Source: CAZJLP01 sp964546955 (GTDB lineage Bacteria; Verrucomicrobiota; Verrucomicrobiia; Opitutales; Opitutaceae). From it: a stretch of DNA of 64,000 nucleotides. The position numbers were made by a program, and so were the translations under genes. The notes beneath the pieces were generated by a model, which made no database searches, was not told the DNA's origin, and worked only from the letters and a program-made list of their open reading frames with translations. The stretch is taken from NCBI GenBank assembly GCA_964546955.1, contig CAZJLP010000018.1, forward strand, positions 1 to 64,000, written 5' to 3'. Below, one piece after another: positions 35,090-43,401 of the stretch. Position 1 is the stretch's first letter. Every line of letters begins with the position of its first letter.

Positions 35090-35928
35090 AGAAATAATCG
35101 TTCGAAATTTTCCTCCACCCGCTTTGCCAATTCTTCGACTGAAATCCCTCTCAGTGCAGCCAGGCCCGCGTAAACGGCCTCGATGTTCCCCGGATGATTC
35201 ACCGGTTGTCCGTCAGGTGTGGGAGGCAGTTTATGCGTCCGCCAGGACTGGGGCAGCGGCATCGCCGGTGCGTCCGTCTCAATGAGCAGCCGCTCCGCCG
35301 GTATTTCGCGAAAGATCGCCTGTTGGCGCTCTTTCCGGTCGCCTAAAAAATAGCCGTTGAAGGAGAAATACGCGCCGCGCTCCGCGAATCGGGCCATCAT
35401 TTCGCTCGATCCGCCGTACGCATGAAGGAGAAAACCGCGCCGCGGGCCGGGCCGCTTTTCGATCGTCTCCCACAAGGGACCCCAAGCGTCGATGCAGTGG
35501 ATCGTGGCCGGTGCATTTCGCTCTGTCGCGATTTCCCACTGGCGAGTAAAAACCTCGCACTGCTCCTCCAACGGAGCTCTCCGCAATCCAGCCAGACGCG
35601 GATCGTCCGGCTTGGCCCGATCGAGAATCCAGCGGTCCAAGCCGATCTCCCCCAGGCCGGCGCCGGGATGTGCATCGAGTCGCGCGCGAAGCGCCGCTTC
35701 CCAGTTCGCGCCGCGCCGGCCCACGTGCCACGGATGCAGGCCGAAACTGGGAAAGACCCAGGTGTGGGCCCGGGCCAGTTCTGCCACGCGGGACCAATCG
35801 CGCTCTTCCGTTCCGTTGACCACCGCCTGGTTCACACCCAGTTGTTCGAGCTGTGACACAACCTTCGGCAAATGCGGCGCCAGCCAGTCATCCTGGAGGT
35901 GGTTGTGGGCGTCGTAGTAGCGCGGCAT
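35071..35928 (-). CDS. TatD-family metal-dependent hydrolase
   Basis: A 285-residue TIM-barrel hydrolase. YYDAHNHLQDDWL gives the H-x-H metal motif, with later ligands in GEIGLDRW, IHCIDAW, LHAYGGSSE and IETDAPAM. The family includes 3'-5' DNA exonucleases and D-aminoacyl-tRNA deacylase-like enzymes; the precise role is not readable. The C-terminus TTNDH is encoded by the inverted repeat shared with tcdA. I chose the ATG at 35928 because the TTG upstream adds nine non-conserved residues. Confidence 0.87.
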   Translation of the reverse strand: MPRYYDAHNHLQDDWLAPHLPKVVSQLEQLGVNQAVVNGTEERDWSRVAELARAHTWVFPSFGLHPWHVGRRGANWEAALRARLDAHPGAGLGEIGLDRWILDRAKPDDPRLAGLRRAPLEEQCEVFTRQWEIATERNAPATIHCIDAWGPLWETIEKRPGPRRGFLLHAYGGSSEMMARFAERGAYFSFNGYFLGDRKERQQAIFREIPAERLLIETDAPAMPLPQSWRTHKLPPTPDGQPVNHPGNIEAVYAGLAALRGISVEELAKRVEENFERLFLTTNDH

Positions 35929-35974
35929 GGGCGGAGCGAAGCGATGAACGGTCAAAGCACAATCGCGCGATCAT

Positions 35975-36400
35975 CTATTCTCCCCGCTCGGGCTCGCCGC
36001 GACGCGCCAGTTCTCGGATCCGAGCGCGGACGGCGGCAAGTCCATGTTTCCGCGTCGGCGAGAGATCCTTGGTCAACTCCAGTTCGTCAAAAAGCGTCGT
36101 TTCCGTTTCCGCCGCCTCTTGCAGCGTGGCGCCCTGGTACACTTCACACAGCAAGCCGACGAGCCCGCTGACCACAGGCGCTTCGGCCGCGAACCGGAGG
36201 TGGATCCGGCCCGCCCTGACCTCGCCTTGTAACCACACCGGCGATACGCAGCCTGGAACACGATTCGCGGCGGTTTTGTCCGCTGCCGGAAGAGGCCGAT
36301 TTCGCCGGGCGCGCTCCACCAGCACGGCGAGTCTTTCCTGGCGGTCGTGAATGAGGATCAAGTCCTCGATTAATTGCCGTTCCCTGCGCTGGAGTGTCAT
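35975..36400 (-). CDS. sufE: SufE-family sulfur acceptor
   Basis: A 141-residue protein. RVPGCVSPVWL contains the conserved cysteine that accepts sulfur from a cysteine desulfurase (SufS or CsdA); EAPVVSGLVGLLCEVYQG and LSPTRKHGL match the fold. It would feed Fe-S cluster assembly or, by analogy with CsdE, tRNA modification through TcdA. No desulfurase gene is in the window. The ATG at 36400 gives the family length; a TTG upstream would add 41 residues containing three cysteines without similarity. Confidence 0.88.
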   Translation of the reverse strand: MTLQRRERQLIEDLILIHDRQERLAVLVERARRNRPLPAADKTAANRVPGCVSPVWLQGEVRAGRIHLRFAAEAPVVSGLVGLLCEVYQGATLQEAAETETTLFDELELTKDLSPTRKHGLAAVRARIRELARRGEPERGE

Positions 36401-36624
36401 CGGTGCAACCCGGCGTACCCGGCATTTTTTGCAGTGATCTGGCCCAAATACCCGGCAACTCGCACCCTTCCTGGCGGTCCAATAACCATGGCTGAATTCT
36501 ACCACCGAGTTGGCCGGCGTCAAAACCCCATGCGCTGTAGTGGATTATTGAGCACGACGCGTTTAGCGCTTAAGCGGGGGGCCGAATTGGCCGTAATTAT
36601 GCTATACACTGGCTTCGTGTGGCT

Positions 36625-37077
36625 ATGACCGATAACGTGCTCATTCCTTTGCCTGGTTTCACGTTGCCTGAGGATTATCCCTGGCGAATACGGTTCATCG
36701 CTGCAGTCGACGATCAACTTCGCCGGCTCCGGGCCTCCGGACATTTCATTGCGCCCCGCTTCTTCGGCTATTTTTTCCAATGCGGGGATCCCGTCGCCGT
36801 TTCGGGCAATTGGACGGTGACGCTCGATCCGCGGGCGCCCATCATCGAATTGCCGTCGCGGGTGAAGGATCTGACGCGGGGCCGCTACACGATCGCGGCC
36901 GAGGATCGCGACCATTCGCCCGATTTTTTGCTGGTGCACGACCGCCGCGACGGCGCCTGCTGGCTCTGGCGTTATACTTACGGGCTTCGTTTTGTCGAAG
37001 CCACGGAAGCGGTCACGGGAGACGACGGCGGCGGCGCAACCAACGGCCCCCACGACCACAAATTGCTGGGACCTTAA
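36625..37077 (+). CDS. Hypothetical protein
   Basis: A 150-residue acidic protein that I do not recognise. It is rich in aromatic residues (WRIRFIAAVDDQL, FFGYFFQCGDPV, WLWRYTYGLRF) with alternating hydrophobic strands in the second half, suggesting a small beta-sheet domain. No signal peptide or membrane helix. The ATG at 36625 (or GTG at 36619) begins the frame. It stands alone between sufE and the convergent NERD gene. Composition looks coding, but there is no family evidence. Confidence 0.5.
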   Translation: MTDNVLIPLPGFTLPEDYPWRIRFIAAVDDQLRRLRASGHFIAPRFFGYFFQCGDPVAVSGNWTVTLDPRAPIIELPSRVKDLTRGRYTIAAEDRDHSPDFLLVHDRRDGACWLWRYTYGLRFVEATEAVTGDDGGGATNGPHDHKLLGP

Positions 37078-37258
37078 CGGGGACGGGTTTCGCGTTTTGG
37101 GTTGATAACCGCTCCACGCAGCCGCGTAACGGATCTCCTCTGTCTTCATCGGGTGCCATCTCGGCACCAAGCGACAACGCGATGCAGGTCTGCGCCCGAC
37201 GGTTCAAAACGCAAACCCCACAAACTCAAAACCGAATTCTAATCTTGCACCCGCGGGA

Positions 37259-38146
37259 TCAGAAATCGACGTCTCGGCAGCGGGCTTCGATCTGCTTGCT
37301 GACGAGGTCGATTTGTTCTTCGGTCAGTACGATGCCGTTGCGCAGTACGATCGGAGCGATTTGCTTGGGGTTCACCACGCGCACATTGCCCACCGCGTGT
37401 TCTTCTACCCACCAGCCAGGAAAGACCAGGATCGGTTGGACGGGCGCGTGGCGGCCGAGTATCTGGATCACCCAGGTTTCCAGCCAGAGCGCGCGGTCGC
37501 GAGCTTGGTTGAGACCGTGGAAATCTTCGCCCCAGGGGTAGACGAGTTGCTGTCCGTCGAAAATGATCTTGTGGTCTTCGAAACCGGGGCGGGCGGTGCC
37601 GCGACGACGACTCTTCGTTTCGATGGCGAAGATGCCGGTCGAACCGATCACCACGTGGTCGATATTGAAGGGGGGCGACACCTCCAAAGCGGGCACATCG
37701 TGGTAGATCCGGAACCCTTTTTCGCGGAGTTCGTCGATCGTTTCGCCGACCACGCGTTCGCCGTAATACCCCAAATAGTGGTCGCGCCGCTGTTGAAGAA
37801 TTTTCATCAGCCAGCGAGCGCTGAAATAGAGCACCGCGGCCACGATTACCAGGAGGCCGACCAGAGCCCACACATGGTATTTCGCGTCCAGGTTCTGGAT
37901 CACCCAAAGTCCCACAATCATCACCAATAAAGGAACGAGCGCGCAGCCGACCAAGTGGAGCAGCAAGGTGTCGTCGAATTTCTCGATCTTCTGCCGCAGG
38001 GACTCACCGGGGCCGCGGATCAGCTTCTCCGTGACGGGCGGACGCTCCTGCTTGCGGTTGAGGCGCCAGATCCAGATCCCGGCCACAACCGCAAAATAGA
38101 TAAGGACATATCCAACCAAGTACGCGTAGCCGGAAAACGTGTTCAT
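37259..38146 (-). CDS. NERD-domain membrane protein
   Basis: A 295-residue protein. Three hydrophobic helices (about residues 7-27, 63-83 and 91-110) precede a NERD domain at about 125-245: GYYGERVVGETIDEL, NIDHVVIGSTGIFAIETKS and IFDGQQLVYPWGED. NERD is a nuclease-related fold with the Asp and E-x-K of the restriction-endonuclease superfamily (D in NIDHV, ETK), so catalytic residues appear intact. Function of such membrane NERD proteins is unknown; the active domain would face the cytoplasm. Confidence 0.85.
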   Translation of the reverse strand: MNTFSGYAYLVGYVLIYFAVVAGIWIWRLNRKQERPPVTEKLIRGPGESLRQKIEKFDDTLLLHLVGCALVPLLVMIVGLWVIQNLDAKYHVWALVGLLVIVAAVLYFSARWLMKILQQRRDHYLGYYGERVVGETIDELREKGFRIYHDVPALEVSPPFNIDHVVIGSTGIFAIETKSRRRGTARPGFEDHKIIFDGQQLVYPWGEDFHGLNQARDRALWLETWVIQILGRHAPVQPILVFPGWWVEEHAVGNVRVVNPKQIAPIVLRNGIVLTEEQIDLVSKQIEARCRDVDF

Positions 38147-38247
38147 AGAGGTAGACGGTTGCTAAGTTGAGGTGATGAATGCCCGCCACTTAGAAAAGTC
38201 GCAAGCGGGAATAGGTCGGCGCCCCGTTTCACAAACCTTTGACCGCG

Positions 38248-38253
38248 TATAAT
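38248..38253 (+). promoter_or_regulatory. Possible -10 box of the TPR-exbBD operon
   Basis: TATAAT followed by an AT-rich stretch (TAATTAATTT). The best upstream -35 candidate, TTTCAC, is 15 bases away, shorter than ideal. Confidence 0.35.
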
Positions 38254-38321
38254 TAATTAATTTACACCTATCCGCTTGCTTCGGGCCAAGTGATGTAGAC
38301 GGCGTTGAGCTTTAACCCTTG

Positions 38322-38356
38322 TCCCGGGGGAAATCGCCCCCGCCGGGATCCTTTTT
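38322..38356 (+). terminator. Terminator-like hairpin in the operon leader
   Basis: TCCCGG (38322-38327) pairs with CCGGGA (38343-38348) over an inner G/C stem, followed by TCCTTTTT. It lies about 95 bases after the possible promoter and 170 before the TPR start codon, so it may act as an attenuator or end a small RNA. Confidence 0.55.
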
Positions 38357-38526
38357 CCGCCCGTGGCGGTCACTATGGGGTATGAACGACGGTCATGAGA
38401 CGCTTGGACGAGGTTTATACCGACCTCGCCCGTAGCGGCGGTCCCGCCCGGCGGGATTCCCACGGTCAGCGGCGGGGTGGTCGCGGGCTTGCCACGCGGG
38501 GCGTCCCGCGCATCGTCGGTTTGTCC

Positions 38527-41196
38527 ATGGTCTCTGCTCCTCTCCGCGTAGTGCTTTTCTGGATGCTGGGTGGTGTCCTTTTCGGGCCGCTTACCGCGCT
38601 TTTTGCGCAGCCCCGCCTTGCGACGCCCGCTCCTCTCATGGGGAAGGCGTCCGAGCCGCCGCCGGGTGACGCGGTGACCGCCTTGGCGACGGCACAGCGC
38701 GCGCTCGAGATGGGCTTTCCCTCTGCTGCGGTCGATCTGTTCCGGCGAGCATTGGCTCACCCCGCCATGCAGGGGGATGTGCGGAACCATGTGGTGTTGG
38801 CCTGGGTGACGGCGCTCATGGATGATGGGAGGTTGGCGGAGGCTGAGCAGGCTTTGACTGAATTCAAGGGGCCGCCCACACCCGGCTATCATCTCAAGGC
38901 CGGCCTCATTGCCGCGGGGAACCGAAAGTGGGACGCCGCACGCGCAGCGGCGGCCGCAATCAAGGAGGAAACCCTCCTTAATGCCGACGTCGCGTGGTGG
39001 CATTTTCTCCAGGGAGCGGTCGCTTTTGGCACCGCTCCCGACATTGGCCTCGGCGCTGCGGCCGCTTCCCCGCACTACGAACGGGCGGTCAAGGCGTTGG
39101 ACGACAAACCCGCCTACGCCACGCAACGGGCTCATCTTCTTCTCGCGCAACAGCAGATGGAGCTGCTGATGGGTCAGAATTTCGCGAACGAAAAGGTGGT
39201 CCGCGACGCCCGCCAGGAGCTCGAGAAAAATCAGGGTAATAGCACCGGATACCGCGCGGTCCGCAACCTGGCGGTCGCGCACCATGGACTCGGGCAACGG
39301 GACGCCGCGATCGGCCTGCTGCAGCAGCAATTGCGCGGCCTGCCGCGCGAGGAGCGGCAGGTGCGCGACGAGTGGAGTCTCCTGCTGGGGATGATCGCGG
39401 ATCCGTCGGAAGGAGTTGGACGCGTCCAGCTGTTGAGTCTCGTCGCGACCGGAACCGACCGCGCCAAGCAACAGGCCGCGTTGGTTCTTCTTTCGCGACA
39501 TTCCCCCGACGGGCGCCGCCGGCAGGAACTTAGGTCGAAGCTGACCGAACTGATCCAGGCGCCCACTCGGCACCCGTTGTTGGAGGAACTGCTTTTGTTT
39601 CGAGCGCAGACCGCGCTGCTCGACCGGGACAATCTCGCGGCGGAGGAAGACGCGAGTCTGCTGGTCGAACAATTCCCCGGCTCGCTTCTCAAAAAGGCCG
39701 CGCTCGTGGTGAAAACGAACTCGGCCTGGGACGCCGGTCGCTTTCGCAATGCCACCCGTTTTGCCACCGAAGCGCGCGCTGCCCATGAGCCGGGCGAGGT
39801 GCACGCGCAGTTGGGCGTTCTGATCGCGGAGGCTTTTTTCCGCACCGGACTGTCGTCGCAGGAAACGAGTGATTTTAGGAATGCCGCCGACGCTTACGCC
39901 GCCGCTTTGCGGGAGGTTCCGCCGGGCGTGAAAGCGGGGGCCCTCATGTTCCAACGCGTCGAATCGGAGATTCGCGCCGGCCGGCTCGACGAAGCTCAAT
40001 CGTTGCTCGACAGCCTCGCCCAGGATCCGCGTCTGGATGTGACCAATCGCTGGCATGCGGAGAGCAACTTGGTTCGGGCGCTCCAGGGCAACGGCAAGAC
40101 GCAAGCGGCTTTTGATCGAGTCAACCGCCTGCTGCAAACGTCTGCCGGGGGCGGTCTGAGCGCGGAGCTTCGGGTGAGGATGGCCTGGCTGCAGGCGAGG
40201 TTGTCCTATGATATCGGCGACTACCCTCGCACGCTCGCGCTTACGGAGGCGCTGCTTGCTCCGCAGGAGGGAATTGCCTCCGAACTTCAAAAGGAGATCA
40301 CGAGCAACACGCTTCTCCTCCAGGCACAGGCCAATTTCGCTCTGGATCAGCCGGAGCGGAACGCGACGGCGGTGCAATTGCTGAAAACCCTGCGCTCGGA
40401 GCACCCCAGCTCCAGCGCTGCGTCCTATTCCTACATCGCGGAAGCCACGGCGGAGGCGAAAAAAGGACGTTTCGACAATGCGCGCCGACTGTTGCTCGAA
40501 TTGGCCGACGCGGACAAGCAGCGAAACAATGCCTATGTGCCCTATGCTCTGTATCAAGCTGCGCTGTACGACGCCCAGATCGAAAAATATCACGAGGCCA
40601 ACATCAATTTAGAGCGCCTGGTCACGGACTACCCGCGCAGCGAACTGGTATTTTATGCGCGCATGACCCAAGGAGACGTGTTCCGCAACCGCGGCGACTT
40701 CGGCTACGCGGAAGCGGCCTACAACGCGGCGCGCAAGGCCTTTCCCCAACACAAGGAGATCGCGGCGGCCGAGCTGGCGCTGGCCGACTGCCACAATTTT
40801 CAGGCCGCGAACGACGCCGGCCACCGGGAGCTCGCTTCCCAGGGCTATCTGCATCTCTACGAAACCGCCACGGCTCCCATCGACAGACGCATCGAGGCTG
40901 GCTTTAAGTATGGACTGTTGCTCGACGGGCACGGCCGCAGTGCGGATGCCCAGGCCGCGTGGGTCGGGCTGGTCGCGCAGTTTTTAGGCGCGGATGACAC
41001 CGTGTCCTCCCTCAGTGCCGCCGGGCGGTATTTCCTGTCCAAGACACTGGCTTATCTCGGCGATTCTTACGCCAAGGCGGGCAAACTCGAGCAGGCTCGC
41101 CAAGCCTACAACCGAATTCTCACCAAGCAATTACCCGGCACCGAAGAAGTCCGCGAACGTTTGCAGCGCGTCCAACCCGGGGCGCCAAAATCATGA
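38527..41196 (+). CDS. Large periplasmic TPR protein
   Basis: An 889-residue protein with an N-terminal signal sequence (VVLFWMLGGVLFGPLTALFAQ) and many 34-residue helical hairpin repeats throughout, for example SAAVDLFRRALAHP, AEQALTEFKG, GYAEAAYNAARKAFPQH and QARQAYNRIL. The ExbB gene follows on the same strand after 65 bases. TPR solenoids bind proteins or peptides; here it could organise the ExbB/ExbD energiser or its outer-membrane client. ATG at 38527 is chosen because it begins the signal peptide. Confidence 0.8.
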   Translation: MVSAPLRVVLFWMLGGVLFGPLTALFAQPRLATPAPLMGKASEPPPGDAVTALATAQRALEMGFPSAAVDLFRRALAHPAMQGDVRNHVVLAWVTALMDDGRLAEAEQALTEFKGPPTPGYHLKAGLIAAGNRKWDAARAAAAAIKEETLLNADVAWWHFLQGAVAFGTAPDIGLGAAAASPHYERAVKALDDKPAYATQRAHLLLAQQQMELLMGQNFANEKVVRDARQELEKNQGNSTGYRAVRNLAVAHHGLGQRDAAIGLLQQQLRGLPREERQVRDEWSLLLGMIADPSEGVGRVQLLSLVATGTDRAKQQAALVLLSRHSPDGRRRQELRSKLTELIQAPTRHPLLEELLLFRAQTALLDRDNLAAEEDASLLVEQFPGSLLKKAALVVKTNSAWDAGRFRNATRFATEARAAHEPGEVHAQLGVLIAEAFFRTGLSSQETSDFRNAADAYAAALREVPPGVKAGALMFQRVESEIRAGRLDEAQSLLDSLAQDPRLDVTNRWHAESNLVRALQGNGKTQAAFDRVNRLLQTSAGGGLSAELRVRMAWLQARLSYDIGDYPRTLALTEALLAPQEGIASELQKEITSNTLLLQAQANFALDQPERNATAVQLLKTLRSEHPSSSAASYSYIAEATAEAKKGRFDNARRLLLELADADKQRNNAYVPYALYQAALYDAQIEKYHEANINLERLVTDYPRSELVFYARMTQGDVFRNRGDFGYAEAAYNAARKAFPQHKEIAAAELALADCHNFQAANDAGHRELASQGYLHLYETATAPIDRRIEAGFKYGLLLDGHGRSADAQAAWVGLVAQFLGADDTVSSLSAAGRYFLSKTLAYLGDSYAKAGKLEQARQAYNRILTKQLPGTEEVRERLQRVQPGAPKS

Positions 41197-41261
41197 GCAA
41201 TTCGCAACTTCGGCGTTTACCTGCTCTCGTGAAAGACGTCTAACTCGGGTCCGACCAAGCC

Positions 41262-42005
41262 ATGTCAGCCTTCGACTTCAGTCTCTTCACGCGCGGCGGT
41301 CCCATGATGGCCATCGTCGTGGTTCTGGCCGTCGCGCTCCTGATCCTTTTCATCGAACGGACTCTCTACCTCCATCGCAGCCAGATTCCCTCGAAGCAGT
41401 TTCTCGACGGGATCAAAAACACGCTGCGAAAACGCCGCATCGTGGAGGCGCTGACGTTGTGTGAAGAAACTCCCGGGCCGGTCGCCGCGGTCGTCAAAGC
41501 GGCGCTGCTTCAGGCCAATGCCGATTCGGAGAAAATGCGCTTCGCGGTGCAGGAGGCCGCGGTGGTTGAGATTCCGGTGTTGGAGCGCCGGCTCGGATTT
41601 ATCGCGGCAATCGCCCAAGTCTCCCCGCTGGTCGGCCTGCTCGGAACGCTGATGGGTATGATCGCCACGTTTCACGCCTTCACGCAAGGCGGCCACTATG
41701 CCAGCGCTCTCGCTCTGGCCAACGGCATGTGGCAGGCCTTGCTCGTGACCGCTGGCAGTCTACTGGTGGCGATTCCCGCCCATTTGGCCGTGCATTTTCT
41801 GGCGGGCCGGGTCCGTGCCATCGTGCGCGATATCGAGTGGGCGGCCAACGAGATCATGCGGTATTTGCTCGCGGACTACAGAGGAGAAGGTCCGGCCGAT
41901 GGCGGCGGGGTTCCCGCGACGGAGCCGGCTGCGGTCCCGGCCGATGCCGCGCCGGCCGCAGCGAAGACCGGAGCCTTGCCTGCGCATGATCACGCGTCCG
42001 CTTGA
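41262..42005 (+). CDS. exbB: ExbB/TolQ/MotA-type proton channel
   Basis: A 247-residue inner-membrane protein: first helix at about 12-32 (MMAIVVVLAVALLILFIE), a cytoplasmic domain, and two further helices carrying the conserved LGFIAAIAQVSPLVGLLGTLMGM and LLVTAGSLLVAIPAHL motifs. With ExbD it forms the proton-driven motor that powers TonB-type transport. The C-terminal tail is Pro/Ala rich and overlaps the ExbD start. TolQ assignment is possible, but the neighbours favour ExbB. Confidence 0.9.
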   Translation: MSAFDFSLFTRGGPMMAIVVVLAVALLILFIERTLYLHRSQIPSKQFLDGIKNTLRKRRIVEALTLCEETPGPVAAVVKAALLQANADSEKMRFAVQEAAVVEIPVLERRLGFIAAIAQVSPLVGLLGTLMGMIATFHAFTQGGHYASALALANGMWQALLVTAGSLLVAIPAHLAVHFLAGRVRAIVRDIEWAANEIMRYLLADYRGEGPADGGGVPATEPAAVPADAAPAAAKTGALPAHDHASA

Positions 42006-42444
42006 ACTGCTTTCGAAGCTGCGGCCGCCGCCGCGGAACTTCGATTTCCTGTTTTTGATCAATGCCGGGCTGATCGTGCTGTTCTTCATGCTTTTTGGGT
42101 CGCGATTCGTGGTTTCACCCGCGCTGCATCTGGCTGATGGCCACTACGCATTGCCCGTGGCGGAGCAGGGGAGCGGGTCGTTTGTTTCCTCCACGATCTC
42201 CGTGGACGTGACGGCCGGGGGCCGGTACATTGTCGAGACGGGCAACGTCACGTTTGAGGGGTTGCAGGAATGGCTCCGGATGCACGTGCGGCGCGACGCG
42301 GCCGCCGCCTTGCTGATTCGGGCGGACCATCGCGTGTCCTACGGCGTGATCGTGGCGATCAAGGAGGCCGCGACGGAGGCGGGCATCCGGCGCATCGAAA
42401 CCGCCTACGAGACTTCTCATCCCCGCACACCGACCGCTCCATGA
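41986..42444 (+). CDS. exbD: ExbD/TolR-type biopolymer transport protein
   Basis: A 152-residue protein with a short cytoplasmic N-terminus, one transmembrane helix (NFDFLFLINAGLIVLFFMLF) and a periplasmic domain ending in RADHRVSYGVIVAIKEAATEAGI, the ExbD/TolR signature. The critical membrane aspartate may be D in NFDFLFLINAG. The start ATG at 41986 overlaps the exbB end by 20 bases and the stop overlaps the next ATG (ATGA), showing translational coupling. Confidence 0.85.
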   Translation: MITRPLELLSKLRPPPRNFDFLFLINAGLIVLFFMLFGSRFVVSPALHLADGHYALPVAEQGSGSFVSSTISVDVTAGGRYIVETGNVTFEGLQEWLRMHVRRDAAAALLIRADHRVSYGVIVAIKEAATEAGIRRIETAYETSHPRTPTAP

Positions 42445-43157
42445 GATCGGCTGCGCGTCAGGCCCTCCTCTGGCCGATTGTCGGCGGCATCCTCGGCGTG
42501 GTGGGACTCCTTTTCGTCGCGTCGCGATTCGTCCGCCTGCCAGCTCCCGGTATCATCCAGCCGGCGGTACCGACGGCATCCTTGATTGTCACTCAAAGCA
42601 AACAAGCGGGCGAAATTTCTCTTTTCAGCCACGTCCCGCTTTTTCTTCCGACGCCGGTGAACGCCAGCCGGCTGGACCTTCCCAGCGAGGTTCACCAGGA
42701 GCCCACCGCGATTTTTCACAAAGTCGAGCCGGAGTATACGTTTCCAATCGATGGGCCCGCGTTGGCGCTGCAGCTTCCTATCTCGGCCCCACCGTCGCCC
42801 GCAGCCGCCACGTTCGTCGGCGACACGCCGAATGCGTTCGAGGGCATCGGCCGCCTGGATGCCGTTTCCGCGCCCTTGGCCGCCCGATTGGGGGTTTTGG
42901 AGGTCAGGGAGGCCCAAACGGGCCAAATCGTGCTGGCCAGCGTTTTGGAGGGAGGAGGGGCTAGCCTTCCTGCAACCTGGCAGCCCTTCCAATTCTTGGC
43001 CTTTGTGGACGAGACCGGGCTTGTCGGAGAGCCTACCTTGATGAGCCGTTCCGGGTCTGAAGTGGTCGACAATTTCTTCCGCACGTTTCTCGCGAAAACC
43101 TTCCCCGTCGGAAAGCGCCTTGAGCCTGGATCTTACCGCTTTCGCGTCGGTCCATAG
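42441..43157 (+). CDS. Anchored periplasmic protein in the TonB position
   Basis: A 238-residue protein that I do not recognise by family. One N-terminal transmembrane helix (LLWPIVGGILGVVGLLFVAS), a proline-rich middle (PISAPPSPAAATF), and a compact C-terminal region (about 145-238) ending in FPVGKRLEPGSYRFRVGP. This layout, and ATGA coupling to exbD, is that of a TonB energy transducer, but the usual TonB motifs are not evident to me. It could be a diverged TonB or a partner specific to this operon. Confidence 0.65.
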   Translation: MRSAARQALLWPIVGGILGVVGLLFVASRFVRLPAPGIIQPAVPTASLIVTQSKQAGEISLFSHVPLFLPTPVNASRLDLPSEVHQEPTAIFHKVEPEYTFPIDGPALALQLPISAPPSPAAATFVGDTPNAFEGIGRLDAVSAPLAARLGVLEVREAQTGQIVLASVLEGGGASLPATWQPFQFLAFVDETGLVGEPTLMSRSGSEVVDNFFRTFLAKTFPVGKRLEPGSYRFRVGP

Positions 43158-43255
43158 CTTTTTGCGAAAAAGGGTACGTTTTCAGTTGACGGAGAAAATC
43201 GGGAACCCCACGTTCTTCGCTCTTTTTCTCGTTTTTTGACCCTTTCCCTTGGTCT

Positions 43256-43331
43256 GCCCAGATAGCTCAGTTGGCAGAGCACGTCCTTGGTAAGGACGAG
43301 GTCGCCGGTTCAAATCCGGTTCTGGGCTCCA
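43256..43331 (+). tRNA. tRNA-Thr (GGT)
   Basis: The acceptor stem GCCCAGA/TCTGGGC closes a normal cloverleaf with anticodon loop TTGGTAA (anticodon GGT), T loop TTCAAAT and an encoded CCA end (43329-43331). It lies 70 bases before tuf, an arrangement seen in many bacteria. Confidence 0.95.
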
Positions 43332-43401
43332 GGTCAACGTCGCTGACTTCAACGACGCTAAAAAAGAGGTCAAACAGTCTAATCACAACGTCTTAAACTC
43401 C

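Larger units (their letters stand above)
38147..38526. other. Leader region of the TPR-exbB-exbD operon
   Basis: This 380-base gap between divergent genes holds a TATAAT box (38248-38253), a terminator-like hairpin (38322-38356) and further GC-rich inverted segments at 38410-38450. An in-frame extension of the TPR gene runs through its last third but has no resemblance to a signal peptide. Confidence 0.5.

Noticed and set aside
36520..37170. A - strand frame opposite the hypothetical gene at 36625-37077
   Set aside because: The + strand product has more natural composition; the - strand product is R/A/V rich with a TTG-like start. Neither has homologues known to me, so the + strand call is also tentative.
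38257..40593. A 778-codon open frame on the - strand opposite the TPR gene
   Set aside because: It mirrors a TPR gene with a signal peptide in the ExbB/ExbD operon. Its product is a low-complexity R/G/L-rich sequence without domains, as expected for an antisense frame in high-GC DNA.
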